Counted from the first letter of the stretch, positions 17,321 to 25,787 are shown. The stretch is DNA of 64,000 bases from CALKZN01 sp050633585 (GCA_050633585.1 JBOEGT010000034.1:12058-76057), one strand, 5' to 3'. Notes: generated by a model from the sequence alone, not told the origin. A program made the numbers and translations.

Positions 17321-19549
17321 ATGGCAAAGACTCCAAAGATTATTTATACCATCACTGATGAGGCGCCTGCGTTAGCAACACGCTCGTTCTTACCTATTGT
17401 TCAGGCATTCTCTGCGCCCGCAGGTATTAATATTGAAACACGAGATATCTCACTAGCTGGCCGTATTATTTCAAATTTTCCTGAAAATTTGACAGAAGAT
17501 CAGCGTATTGATGATGCGTTGTCTGAGCTTGGAAGGCTGACTCAGTTCCCAGAGACTAATATTATTAAGTTGCCTAATATTTCAGCATCTATTCCACAGC
17601 TGAAAGGCGCTATTGAAGAGTTGCAAGCGGCTGGTTACAACATCCCTGATTTTCCTGATGAACCTCAAACTGAAGAAGAGCAGTCAGTGAGAGCGCGTTA
17701 TGGAAAAATTTTAGGGAGTGCTGTGAACCCTGTTTTACGAGAAGGTAATTCGGATCGCCGTGCGCCATTAGCCGTAAAAAACTACGCGAAGAAAAACCCT
17801 CATTCTATGGGTGATTGGAACTTTAAATCCAACACACATGTGGCTCATATGGAGGAGGGCGATTTTTATAGTAACGAAAAGTCTATCGAAGTGACTGAAG
17901 CTACGGATATGAAAATTGTTCATGTTCCAGCGTATGGTTCTGAGGTTGTATTAAAAGAATCTACGCCATTACTTGAAGGCGAAATTGTTGATGCAACGGT
18001 GATGAAGAAAGCGGCTTTGCGTGCTTTCTACGCGAAAGAATTTGCCGCGGCTAAAGAAGAAGGTTTGTTATTATCATTGCACCTTAAGGCCACTATGATG
18101 AAGGTCTCTGACCCCATTATGTTTGGCCATGCAGTAGAAGTGTTTTTTGCAGATGTCTTCAGAAAGCATGCGGATACTCTCGAAGAGTTTGGTGTGAATC
18201 CGAACAATGGTTTAGGGGCTTTATTTCAGCGCCTAGAGAACATGCCAGAAGAAAAGAGAGCTGAAATTGAAGCAGATATTCAAAAAGCTTATGAAGACGG
18301 TCCTGCCTTGTCGATGGTAGATTCGGATCGAGGCATCACTAACTTGCATGTTCCAAGTGATGTCATTATTGATGCATCTATGCCTGCAATGATTCGTGCG
18401 GGTGGTAAAGCCTGGGGTCCAGACGGCAAGATTGCTGAGACTAAGGCCTTGATCCCTGATCGGTGTTATGCGGGCGTTTATAAGGAAACGATAGAGTTTT
18501 GTAAGCAACACGGTGCGTTTGACCCCACGACGATGGGCAGCGTTTCAAATGTTGGCCTTATGGCTCAAAAAGCACAAGAGTATGGCTCGCATGATAAGAC
18601 TTTTGAGGTGCCATCAGCTGGTGTTATTAAGGCGTTAGATTCTGATGGTAATGTTTTATTAGAGCAGGAAGTGGCGGAAGGCGATATTTTTCGTATGTGC
18701 CAAGTCAAAGATGAGCCTATCCAAGATTGGGTGAAGTTAGCGGTTAAACGTGCTCGTGCAACCGGTAACCCTGCCGTTTTCTGGCTTGATGAAAATCGCG
18801 CGCATGATGCTTTGATGATTAAAAAGGTTGAGAAGTATTTAAAAGAGCATGATATCGAAGGCTTGGAATTGCCTGTGATGACGCCGATTGAGGCAACGCG
18901 CTTTTCGTGTGTGAGAATTATTCAAGGTAAAGATACTATTTCGGTCACGGGCAATGTACTTCGTGATTATTTGACAGATTTGTTTCCAATTCTTGAAGTG
19001 GGAACGAGTGCTAAAATGCTATCGATTGTCCCATTAATGAAAGGTGGCGGACTCTTTGAAACTGGTGCAGGTGGTTCTGCGCCAAAGCATGTTCAGCAGT
19101 TTAATCAAGAGGGGCACTTGCGCTGGGATTCCTTAGGTGAATTTTTAGCATTAGCGGCTTCTTATGAGCATCTAGCTGAGAGTTCAGGTAATCAACGTGC
19201 TCAAATTTTGTCCAATACTTTGGATCAAGCCTCGGATAAATTGTTAGACGAAGGGAAGTCTCCAATGCGTAAGGTGGGTCAACTTGATAATCGAGGAAGT
19301 CATTATTTTCTCGCAACTTTTTGGGCTGAGGCCATCGTGGCTCAAGCAGATGATGTTGAACTGGCTGAAACATTTAAGCCAATTTTTGAGCAATTAACGC
19401 ATAATGAAGATAAGATTCTTGCCGAGTTGAACGAAGTGCAAGGGCCACCAGCTGATCTTGGAGGCTACTACTTTCCAAGTGATGAGTTAGGTAATGCAGC
19501 CATGCGTCCTAGTGAAACATTAAATGGCATTATTGATTCGATTGCGTAA
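17321..19549 (+). CDS. icd: Monomeric NADP-dependent isocitrate dehydrogenase (IDH-II)
   Basis: A 742-residue monomeric isocitrate dehydrogenase, unrelated in length to the 416-residue dimeric enzyme. It oxidises isocitrate to 2-oxoglutarate with NADP+. Recognised from the N-terminus AKTPKIIYTITDEAPALATRS (given here in part) and from RAPLAVKNYAKKNPH, GSVSNVGLMAQKAQEYGSHDKTF, VFWLDENRAHD and GGLFETGAGGSAPKHV. I chose ATG 17321 because it has AGAGG eight bases upstream and gives the family start; an ATG 33 bases earlier lacks a site. A strong terminator follows 22 bases after the stop. Confidence 0.95.
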   Translation: MAKTPKIIYTITDEAPALATRSFLPIVQAFSAPAGINIETRDISLAGRIISNFPENLTEDQRIDDALSELGRLTQFPETNIIKLPNISASIPQLKGAIEELQAAGYNIPDFPDEPQTEEEQSVRARYGKILGSAVNPVLREGNSDRRAPLAVKNYAKKNPHSMGDWNFKSNTHVAHMEEGDFYSNEKSIEVTEATDMKIVHVPAYGSEVVLKESTPLLEGEIVDATVMKKAALRAFYAKEFAAAKEEGLLLSLHLKATMMKVSDPIMFGHAVEVFFADVFRKHADTLEEFGVNPNNGLGALFQRLENMPEEKRAEIEADIQKAYEDGPALSMVDSDRGITNLHVPSDVIIDASMPAMIRAGGKAWGPDGKIAETKALIPDRCYAGVYKETIEFCKQHGAFDPTTMGSVSNVGLMAQKAQEYGSHDKTFEVPSAGVIKALDSDGNVLLEQEVAEGDIFRMCQVKDEPIQDWVKLAVKRARATGNPAVFWLDENRAHDALMIKKVEKYLKEHDIEGLELPVMTPIEATRFSCVRIIQGKDTISVTGNVLRDYLTDLFPILEVGTSAKMLSIVPLMKGGGLFETGAGGSAPKHVQQFNQEGHLRWDSLGEFLALAASYEHLAESSGNQRAQILSNTLDQASDKLLDEGKSPMRKVGQLDNRGSHYFLATFWAEAIVAQADDVELAETFKPIFEQLTHNEDKILAELNEVQGPPADLGGYYFPSDELGNAAMRPSETLNGIIDSIA

Positions 19550-19571
19550 TAAACGGCGTTGATATCTGATG

Positions 19572-19600
19572 AAAAGGCGAGCTATTAGCTCGCCTTTTTT
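19572..19600 (+). terminator. Rho-independent terminator after icd
   Basis: GGCGAGCT (19576-19583), loop ATT, AGCTCGCC (19587-19594), then six T. A-rich bases precede the stem, so it may also terminate the convergent gene at 19635-20276. Confidence 0.9.
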
Positions 19601-19634
19601 GTTATCTCTATTAGCTGAGGAGTGGAGCCTTTTG

Positions 19635-20276
19635 CTAATAAGCGACAGTAAAAGCTTGTGTTTGTGGGGTAGGCATTTCGGCTTCATCTAATATGGCTAC
19701 GGCGAAATCTTCCATGGAGATCGTTGAGTTACCATCGGCATCAATCAATAATGTATCTTTGCCTCTGCGGTAATGCCCAGTCCTTTTTCCTGGCAACAGC
19801 ATTGCTGGAGGTGAGATATATTTCCAAGAGGCTGTACGATGATTTTGGCACAATTCAAATTGTATCTGGCAGGCATGTGCAATCGCTTTGACTGTTTCGG
19901 GCAAAAAGTTCGGCATAGTCAACACCGTAAAGCTATTTTGGTCTGGCATTTTTAATCGTGCAGCTCCACCAACAATAATGATGGGTAGCTTGAGTAATGC
20001 TGACGCATTTAGTGCCATTTCAGTGATGTCAGCCAGTAATTGTTCTTTGCCGTCAATTGGTCTTAAAGCGCTGATAATGAGGTCGCTGCCTTTTGCTGCT
20101 GAGGCTATGCATTCAGTACGAGTGATTTCTAGCGCTAGCTTTTCAACTTGAGTGGGCAAGTGTTTTAAGGAGGTTGTCTTTCTCGAAATGGCGATCACTT
20201 CGTGTTGACGCTCAATTGCTTCCGTTACAATTCGGCTGCCAACATCACCGCCGCCGCCTAATACTGTTATTTTCAT
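19635..20276 (-). CDS. NAD(P)-binding atypical SDR-family protein
   Basis: A 213-residue single-domain Rossmann protein of the NAD(P)H-binding/NmrA-like group. It starts MKITVLGGGGDVGSRIV, a glycine-rich dinucleotide loop, followed by AISRKTTSL (a basic residue here suggests NADP) and SDLIISALRP. The C-terminal part has the family-typical YISPPAMLLPG(K)RTGHYR and a final ISMEDFAVAILDEAE. Members include flavin-reductase-like and anthranoyl reductases, but substrates are mostly unknown. It lies 28 bases after the EamA transporter gene on the same strand, so the two are probably co-transcribed and controlled by the MarR regulator next to them. Confidence 0.8.
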   Translation of the reverse strand: MKITVLGGGGDVGSRIVTEAIERQHEVIAISRKTTSLKHLPTQVEKLALEITRTECIASAAKGSDLIISALRPIDGKEQLLADITEMALNASALLKLPIIIVGGAARLKMPDQNSFTVLTMPNFLPETVKAIAHACQIQFELCQNHRTASWKYISPPAMLLPGKRTGHYRRGKDTLLIDADGNSTISMEDFAVAILDEAEMPTPQTQAFTVAY

Positions 20277-20304
20277 CTTTTTCTCTCAAATGGTGTTAAC
20301 GTGT

Positions 20305-21156
20305 TTATGATTGATTTGTGCTGCGTTGGCTTGCCCATATGCTAGAAAATACAATGAGCAACCCTAGTAATTGGGTTGGGTTTAAATGTTGTTCAAGTGC
20401 GATCCAGCCCAGAATGACTGCTGTTGCAGGGCTTAGAAAACCTAGTGTGGATAAAGTATTGATAGCAATACGGCTAATCCCTCTGAACCATAAAAAGTAA
20501 GCAACTGCAGCACCGATTAAGCTCAACCAAGTAATGCCAACCAAGTTTGCTTGTGTAAAATGAGGAATAGAGGGTTCTATCCAAATAACCACGGGTATAA
20601 GTAGGATTCCACCAGCAGTTAATTGCCAGGCGGTAAAGGTCAGTAATGGTACAGGAGGTTGCCATTTTCGGGTCAGCACAATCCCTAAGGCCATAGAAAT
20701 GGCGCCACCTAAACCAGCGATTATTCCAATAGGATCCAAATGTTTTTCTGGTGATAGTATGAGTAAAGCGACGCCAATGAAGCCTAGTAACGCCGCTGAA
20801 ATGATTTTGATGTTAAGTGGTGATTCAAGCATCTTATAGGCGAGGAAAATCACAATCAGAGGCTGTGTCGCACCCAGTGTCGCGGCGATACCGCCTGGTA
20901 ATCGATATGCGGTGATAAAAAGTAAGACTAAAAATATAGAAAAATTTAATGCGCCGAGGATGAAAATTTTCCCCCACCAAGTTCCTGTCGGGAGTTGCCT
21001 GACGAGTAAAAGCATGAGTAAGCCTGCAGGTAGTGCTCTGAGCAAGGCGATTGTCACTGGGTGATGTTCAGCTAGGAGCTCTGTAGTGACTAAATAAGTG
21101 CTCCCCCAAATAATGGGAGCAAGCGCAGTGAGCAATATGTCTTTGAATTGTTTCAT
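20305..21156 (-). CDS. EamA/DMT-family exporter (PecM/RhtA-like)
   Basis: A 283-residue membrane protein with about ten hydrophobic helices in two EamA repeats (about 8-135 and 143-275). The start ALAPIIWGSTYLVTTELL and the segment LRALPAGLLMLL are those of the drug/metabolite transporter superfamily. It faces a MarR/UrtR-type regulator across a shared operator, the same layout as the pecM-pecS pair of Dickeya. Substrate cannot be read from sequence; small metabolite or pigment efflux is an inference. The ATG has no strong ribosome site; CATAAT on the minus strand at 21161-21166 is a possible -10. Confidence 0.85.
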   Translation of the reverse strand: MKQFKDILLTALAPIIWGSTYLVTTELLAEHHPVTIALLRALPAGLLMLLLVRQLPTGTWWGKIFILGALNFSIFLVLLFITAYRLPGGIAATLGATQPLIVIFLAYKMLESPLNIKIISAALLGFIGVALLILSPEKHLDPIGIIAGLGGAISMALGIVLTRKWQPPVPLLTFTAWQLTAGGILLIPVVIWIEPSIPHFTQANLVGITWLSLIGAAVAYFLWFRGISRIAINTLSTLGFLSPATAVILGWIALEQHLNPTQLLGLLIVFSSIWASQRSTNQS

Positions 21157-21169
21157 TCAGATTATGCCA

Positions 21170-21232
21170 ATTGAAATTTATCTTGATGTCAAGATAAGTG
21201 CTAACAATCTTGACGTCAAGATAAATTTCAAT
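21170..21232. promoter_or_regulatory. Nested palindromic MarR operator
   Basis: Two 16-bp palindromes, ATCTTGATGTCAAGAT (21180-21195) and ATCTTGACGTCAAGAT (21207-21222), are centred 27 bases apart. The whole region 21170-21195 is repeated inverted at 21207-21232 with one mismatch in 26 positions and an 11-base spacer. The element fills the space between the divergent transporter and MarR genes and overlaps likely -35 elements for both, as expected for an autoregulated MarR switch. Confidence 0.85.
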
Positions 21233-21244
21233 AATAATCTTTCT

Positions 21245-21727
21245 ATGGATCATGTGGATAAAATTATCAATCAATGGCGACAAGAACGTCGTCAACTAAA
21301 TACTAAACCAATGGCAACGATTGGGCGGGTAATGCGCTTATCAATTGTCTTTGGTCGAGAAATGGAAAAAACCTTTAAATCTTTTGGTTTAAATTTTGCT
21401 AGTTTCGATGTCTTAGCGACACTACGCCGGGCGGGCGAGCCTTATGCGTTGTCTCCAGGGGATCTCATAGAGTCAACTATGGTGACATCTGGGACGATGA
21501 CAAATCGTATTGATCAGTTAGCAAAAAATGGCCTAGTAAAGAGGTTGCAGAGTAAGCATGATAAGCGTAGTGTCTTAATTTCGTTGACTGAAAAAGGTTT
21601 TGATGTCATTGATGCGGCGATTGGAAAGCATGTTGAAACGCAAGAGAAATTGACTTCAGTGTTGACAAAAAAAGAACAAGAATCGTTAGATAAAATCTTG
21701 CGAAAAATGACAACATGTTTTGAATAA
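21245..21727 (+). CDS. MarR-family regulator, UrtR/PecS-like
   Basis: A 160-residue winged-helix repressor. The N-terminus MDHVDKIINQWRQERRQL and PMATIGRVMRL are characteristic of the UrtR/PecS subgroup, whose members respond to urate, phenolics or oxidants. The DNA-binding domain runs about 45-115 (FDVLATLRRAG, TSGTMTNRIDQL as recognition helix, DKRSVLISLT as the wing). I chose ATG 21245 because this N-terminus matches the family. TTGACG (21210-21215), 17 bases, then AATAAT (21233-21238) would start transcription near 21245, making the mRNA almost leaderless. Its target is the flanking nested palindrome. Confidence 0.88.
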   Translation: MDHVDKIINQWRQERRQLNTKPMATIGRVMRLSIVFGREMEKTFKSFGLNFASFDVLATLRRAGEPYALSPGDLIESTMVTSGTMTNRIDQLAKNGLVKRLQSKHDKRSVLISLTEKGFDVIDAAIGKHVETQEKLTSVLTKKEQESLDKILRKMTTCFE

Positions 21728-21750
21728 AGTGAGCCTTGAGTGATAGATTG

Positions 21751-22365
21751 ATGACAATATCCCCTATAAATCTGCCGTATTCTCCCGCGTGTGATCGAAA
21801 TAAAGAGGCAATATTAAACGTGATTTCACCATATCTCTCAAGGTCAAAAAAACTGTTGGAAGTGGGTTCGGGCAGTGCTCAACACGCAGTGTATTTCTCA
21901 GCAGTATTCCCTGAATTGATTTGGCAGACCAGCGATCAATGCCATTATCTTGATGGTATTAAGGCGCAACTGCATAATGCTTCTTTGAATAATGTTTTGC
22001 CGCCAGTAGAGCTAGATGTAAATCAAAAAAACTGGGGCTTTAACGGACAACTGTTTGATGCGATATACACGGCGAACACTTTTCATATCATGTCGCAAAG
22101 TGATGTAGACGCTTTTTTTCAAGGCTTGTCTGATGTGGTGACGGATAGTTCATTTTTATTCGTTTATGGACCGTTTAAATACGCAGGTAACTTTACGAGT
22201 GACAGTAATCGTGACTTTGATCATGCGTTAAGGTCACGTGATTGCGGTAGCTCCATTAAGGACTTTGAAGATGTTAATGCTTTGGCTTCGCAGCAAGGTT
22301 TTAAGCTAGTTGAGGATCGTTCTATGCCGGCCAACAATCAATGCTTGGTATGGCAAAAGCTTTAA
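21751..22365 (+). CDS. DUF938-family SAM-dependent methyltransferase
   Basis: A 204-residue class I methyltransferase-like protein of the DUF938 (UPF0585) family. The N-terminus carries SPACDRNKEAIL and the SAM-binding motif I LLEVGSGSAQHAVYFS, the two landmarks of the family. IYTANTFHIMS and FVYGPFKYAGNFTSDSN follow in the expected order. Substrate is unknown. ATG 21751 is preferred to an in-frame TTG 15 bases earlier. It follows the MarR gene by 23 bases on the same strand and is followed after 15 bases by the RES gene, so the three may share a transcript. Confidence 0.88.
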   Translation: MTISPINLPYSPACDRNKEAILNVISPYLSRSKKLLEVGSGSAQHAVYFSAVFPELIWQTSDQCHYLDGIKAQLHNASLNNVLPPVELDVNQKNWGFNGQLFDAIYTANTFHIMSQSDVDAFFQGLSDVVTDSSFLFVYGPFKYAGNFTSDSNRDFDHALRSRDCGSSIKDFEDVNALASQQGFKLVEDRSMPANNQCLVWQKL

Positions 22366-22380
22366 AGATTGGGATTGAAT

Positions 22381-23121
22381 ATGGCGTTTAAATCATGGAA
22401 GAGTTATTTGAATTTCACGCATAAAGTTCGGTATGGTCAGCGGTATATTCATGATATTGAAGTAAAAGAGTTTTTGGAAGAGGTTGAGCTAACCAGTCCA
22501 GGTCGTGTTCGAATTTTTGAAAAAGGCAGTAATTTTTTTCGGGCACAAATTGGTAATAATTGGTGCAAAGATGATATGCCCAGCCCGCATGATATCGCAA
22601 GAATGTTCCCCCAAAAACAGCAAGCGATAGAAGGTCGAGCAAATCCAAAAGGTATTCCACATTTGTATATGTCAACTGATAAGCAAACAGCTATGTCTGA
22701 GGTTCGACCGTGGGTTGGCGTGAAAGTATCAGTGGCTGAAATGAAAACAGTTAGGCCTTTAAGGGTGATTGATTGTTCGGTTAATATGTTAAAAAAACCT
22801 TATTATGAGCATGAACCCAATGATGTGAAAAAAGCAGCAGCAGTCTGGTCGATGATTGACCATGCTTTTTCTAAGCCCGTTACCAATCATCATGATACGG
22901 CTGAATATGTACCAACCCAAATCATTGCAGAGATGTTTAAGGCTAATAATTATGATGGGATTTTGTACAAAAGCATGTTTGCAGAGGGCTTTAACATGGT
23001 TGTTTTTGAAATAGAGTCTGTGATTTTGCTATCTTGTAGCTTGTTTGAGACGGAAACAGTAGAGTTAGCCTTTAATGAATGTGCTAAGCCGTATTTTGTT
23101 GAAACGGGTAGAGAGGAATAA
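22381..23121 (+). CDS. RES-domain protein (putative NAD+ phosphorylase/glycohydrolase)
   Basis: A 246-residue protein with a RES domain at about 45-215. The characteristic residues are visible: R54 in FFRAQIG, Y96 and E107 in HLYMSTDKQTAMSEVRPW, and S198 in DGILYKSMF, with YVPTQIIAEMFK before the last. Studied RES toxins (MbcT, ParT and Photorhabdus Res) consume or transfer NAD+ and are silenced by a small Xre-type antitoxin encoded next to them. No such antitoxin is adjacent here. ATG 22381 has GGGA seven bases upstream. The N-terminal 40 residues (MAFKSWKSYLNFTHKVRYG) suggest a longer RES subgroup that may not be a toxin. Confidence 0.8.
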   Translation: MAFKSWKSYLNFTHKVRYGQRYIHDIEVKEFLEEVELTSPGRVRIFEKGSNFFRAQIGNNWCKDDMPSPHDIARMFPQKQQAIEGRANPKGIPHLYMSTDKQTAMSEVRPWVGVKVSVAEMKTVRPLRVIDCSVNMLKKPYYEHEPNDVKKAAAVWSMIDHAFSKPVTNHHDTAEYVPTQIIAEMFKANNYDGILYKSMFAEGFNMVVFEIESVILLSCSLFETETVELAFNECAKPYFVETGREE

Positions 23122-23134
23122 AAAGGGTGATTGC

Positions 23135-23365
23135 TCACTGAAGCTGAAAATAAAAAGCATCACTATCGTCAGGATAAGTGATGCTTTGTTTTAGTGTTCT
23201 TTCGAAGGCTAGGTCGTCTTGCCAGTCTTCAAGTTGTAACAACAAGTGTTGCCGTTTTTGTGAGCGTAATGCTGATTGACTTTTTTGATGAACGCCACCT
23301 TTTTTCATCAGTGGCGAGCAGGCAACCAGATTACGCGGTTTTATGCGTATTTTCTGTGTAACCAT
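23135..23365 (-). CDS. Small basic conserved-type protein with internal terminator
   Basis: A 76-residue protein with a strong ribosome site (GAGGT six bases before the ATG), so it is likely real. The N-terminal half is basic with the motif SPLMKKGGVHQKSQSALRSQKR; similar short KGG-H-KS proteins occur in many gammaproteobacteria, function unknown to me. The C-terminal half is acidic/aromatic (LEDWQDDLAFER to DAFYFQLQ). A complete intrinsic terminator lies inside the last 17 codons, before the stop, so much of its mRNA should end without a stop codon. That design is known from arfA, a ribosome-rescue gene, but the sequence is not clearly ArfA. Confidence 0.65.
   Translation of the reverse strand: MVTQKIRIKPRNLVACSPLMKKGGVHQKSQSALRSQKRQHLLLQLEDWQDDLAFERTLKQSITYPDDSDAFYFQLQ
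23148..23192. terminator. Bidirectional terminator overlapping the 3' coding end of the small gene
   Basis: AAAGCATCACT (23154-23164) pairs with AGTGATGCTTT (23177-23187), 11 bp, with a 12-base loop. On the plus strand GTTTTAG follows, serving the RES gene. On the minus strand a TTTTTATTTT tract follows, the stronger signal, and this lies upstream of the stop codon of the minus-strand gene. Confidence 0.8.
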
Positions 23366-23445
23366 TTTTTACCTCATTAGGCCTGCAAATGCAGGTGATG
23401 AGAATTATGGCTATTTTTTGTTAATGGTCAATCTAAGATGGCGTT

Positions 23446-24798
23446 TTAATTGGATTTACTTCTCATGGTGCAGAATTCCTCGGCCGTACTTGGGTGTATG
23501 CCGACCGTGGCATCGAAATCTGATTTTTTCGCTCCAGCTTTAACTGCTATTGCGATGCCTTGCATAATTTCGGCGGCATCTGGGCCTACCATGTGCGCGC
23601 CAACAACGATATCGCTTTCTGGCTCCACAATGAGTTTCATCAGCGTGCGCTCGGTATTGTCTGTTAAGGTATGTTTTAAAATACGAAATTCAGACTTATA
23701 GGTATCCACGTGCCCAAATTTTTCAATAGCTTGCTCTTCACTGAGTCCAACACTACCCACAGGTGGTTGTGAGAAAACAGCAGAAGGCACATTGTCGTGA
23801 TCGGGTATTCGCGGGTTATTACCATATACAGAATCAGCAAAAGCATGACCTTCCATTGTTGCAACAGGTGTTAATGCAATGCGATCAGTCACATCTCCTA
23901 CAGCATAGATGTTGTTTATATTCGTTTGAGACTCCGTGTTAACCAAAATTTCGCCTTTATGGCCAAGTTGAATGCCTGCTTTATCTAAGCCAAGGTTGGC
24001 AGTATTTGGTTTTCTGCCGGTCGCATACATGATTTGATCAACAACTTGCGCCGAGCCATCTTGGTAAGTTAGCTTTTTTGTTCCATCGATCAACTCAATT
24101 GATGCAATGTCCGAGTTGAGTTTTAAGTGGATACCTTTTTTCTGAATTTCAGCACTTAAATGATCTGCAACGTCTTGATCAAAACCGCGTAAAATTTGTT
24201 TTCCGCGGTAGACAAGTGTTGTGTTAATTCCTAGGCCATTAAAGATTCCAGCGAACTCTACGGCAATGTAACCGCCACCAACGACGACTACGGATTCAGG
24301 TAGTTCGTCTAGATAAAATGCTTCGTTAGAGGTGATAGCATGCTCGATACCTGAAATGGCTGGCATGAAAGGGGTGCCGCCAGTTGCGATTAAAATTCGT
24401 TCAGCGGTGAAGGTTTGTGTATCAATTTTGACAGTATTTTTGTCAAGTAGTTCTCCACGGCCATTAAATACTTCACAACCAGCATTTTTAAGCAAATTGC
24501 CATAAATACCATTTAATCGGTCAATTTCTTGATCTTTATTGGTCACTAATCGTTTCCAATTGAAGTTTTTCACTTCAATGTCCCAGCCGTATGAAGCGCT
24601 ATCGGTAAACTCTTCATGGAAGTGTGATGCATAGACAAACATTTTCTTTGGTACACAGCCTCGTATAACGCAGGTGCCGCCATAGCGATATTCTTCACAG
24701 ATGGCAACTTTAGCACCGTGGCTTGCGGAAATTCTTGCAGCACGTACGCCGCCACTACCGCCACCGATGACGATTAAATCATAATCAAAATTGCTCAT
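23446..24798 (-). CDS. gor: Glutathione reductase
   Basis: A 450-residue flavoprotein disulfide reductase that regenerates glutathione with NADPH. The FAD loop IVIGGGSGGVRAARI is at the N-terminus. The redox pair is C43 and C48 in GGTCVIRGCVPKK, the VIRG form typical of glutathione reductases. The NADPH domain has VVVGGGYIAVEFAGIF. The C-terminal catalytic histidine is in VGIHPSTAEEF. Length and motifs are complete. It follows rpoH on the same strand but is separated by a terminator, so it probably has its own promoter in 24799-24845. Confidence 0.95.
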   Translation of the reverse strand: MSNFDYDLIVIGGGSGGVRAARISASHGAKVAICEEYRYGGTCVIRGCVPKKMFVYASHFHEEFTDSASYGWDIEVKNFNWKRLVTNKDQEIDRLNGIYGNLLKNAGCEVFNGRGELLDKNTVKIDTQTFTAERILIATGGTPFMPAISGIEHAITSNEAFYLDELPESVVVVGGGYIAVEFAGIFNGLGINTTLVYRGKQILRGFDQDVADHLSAEIQKKGIHLKLNSDIASIELIDGTKKLTYQDGSAQVVDQIMYATGRKPNTANLGLDKAGIQLGHKGEILVNTESQTNINNIYAVGDVTDRIALTPVATMEGHAFADSVYGNNPRIPDHDNVPSAVFSQPPVGSVGLSEEQAIEKFGHVDTYKSEFRILKHTLTDNTERTLMKLIVEPESDIVVGAHMVGPDAAEIMQGIAIAVKAGAKKSDFDATVGIHPSTAEEFCTMRSKSN

Positions 24799-24843
24799 AA
24801 TAGTATTTTTTAGTTCGTGTTTATCGTTGATAAAAGTATACGC

Positions 24844-24873
24844 AAAAAAAGACCGTGCTAGGCACGGTCTTCA
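24844..24873 (-). terminator. Rho-independent terminator after rpoH
   Basis: GACCGTGC (24851-24858), loop TAG, GCACGGTC (24862-24869), extended by A-T pairs to 24849-24871. On the minus strand a run of seven T follows, correct for the end of rpoH. Confidence 0.88.
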
Positions 24874-24926
24874 TACACTTTTTTATCACTTTATATGAAT
24901 GTTTGCACTCATATAATTCAGTTGCT

Positions 24927-25787
24927 TTAGGCAATGAGATGATTTTTCATTTGGTCCATTGCGGCTCGTTCAATTTGTCGAATGCGTTCAGCAGAGACCC
25001 CATACTCGTTTGCAAGATCCGTTAATGTTGCTTTTGACTCAGAGAGCCAACGACGTTGTAAGATATCACGGCTACGGTCATCAAGTTCTTCCATTGCAAT
25101 GCTTAGATTGTTGTCGCGTGCGCTGGTTTCCGATTTTTGCATCGCAATTTGTTCGGGGTTGTAGCGCATGTCAGGCAAATACCCTGCAGGTGATGCTGAA
25201 AACTCATCTTCATCGTCATGACCTGTGTCAAAAGCGACATCTCTACCCGTTAATCGTTGCTCCATTTCTGAGACAGTTTTAACGGGAACATCGAGGTCTT
25301 CCGCTAATTGTTTTGTTTCAGCGTCGGTTAGCCATTCTAGACTTTTGCGAGATTTACGTAAGTTGAAGAATAATTTTCGTTGAGCTTTGGTGGTAGCAAC
25401 TTTAACAATTTTCCAGTTACGGATCACGTAATCGTAGATTTCAGCTTTGATCCAGTGGTTTGCAAAAGAAACTAATCTAACGCCACGGTCAGGATCGAAA
25501 GTTTTGACAGCTTTCATCAGGCCAATATTACCTTCTTGAACTAAATCTGAAACCGGTAGGCCATAGCCAGTAAAACCCTTCGCAACGCGAACGACATAAC
25601 GCAAGTGAGATAATACAAGCTCTTTTGCAGCATCTAAGTCGTTATTTTGATGGTAGCGAATAGCAAGTGCTTGTTCTTGTTCAACTGTCAAAATGGGTGC
25701 GGCATTAGCTGTGCGAATGAATTCAGCAAGACTTGGGTCTTGAGGAACGCTAACAGCGATTGCTTTCGATGTCTTTTTCGTAGTCAT
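24927..25787 (-). CDS. rpoH: Heat-shock sigma factor sigma-32
   Basis: A 286-residue group 3 sigma factor. Region 2 (about 52-125) contains DLVQEGNIGLMKAVKTFDPD and the -10-recognising SFANHWIKAEIYDYVIRNW. The diagnostic RpoH box QRKLFFNLR is at 136-144. Region 4 (about 220-280) has LTDLANEYGVSAERIRQIE. It directs transcription of chaperone and protease genes on heat shock. A strong ribosome site (AGGAG) precedes the ATG. The gene follows ftsX on the same strand, the standard ftsY-ftsE-ftsX-rpoH order. Unusually, a perfect CIRCE operator lies 58-84 bases upstream of the start. Confidence 0.97.
   Translation of the reverse strand: MTTKKTSKAIAVSVPQDPSLAEFIRTANAAPILTVEQEQALAIRYHQNNDLDAAKELVLSHLRYVVRVAKGFTGYGLPVSDLVQEGNIGLMKAVKTFDPDRGVRLVSFANHWIKAEIYDYVIRNWKIVKVATTKAQRKLFFNLRKSRKSLEWLTDAETKQLAEDLDVPVKTVSEMEQRLTGRDVAFDTGHDDEDEFSASPAGYLPDMRYNPEQIAMQKSETSARDNNLSIAMEELDDRSRDILQRRWLSESKATLTDLANEYGVSAERIRQIERAAMDQMKNHLIA

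Noticed and set aside
24959..25282. 107-codon frame opposite rpoH
   Set aside because: Antisense shadow of region 4 of sigma-32.
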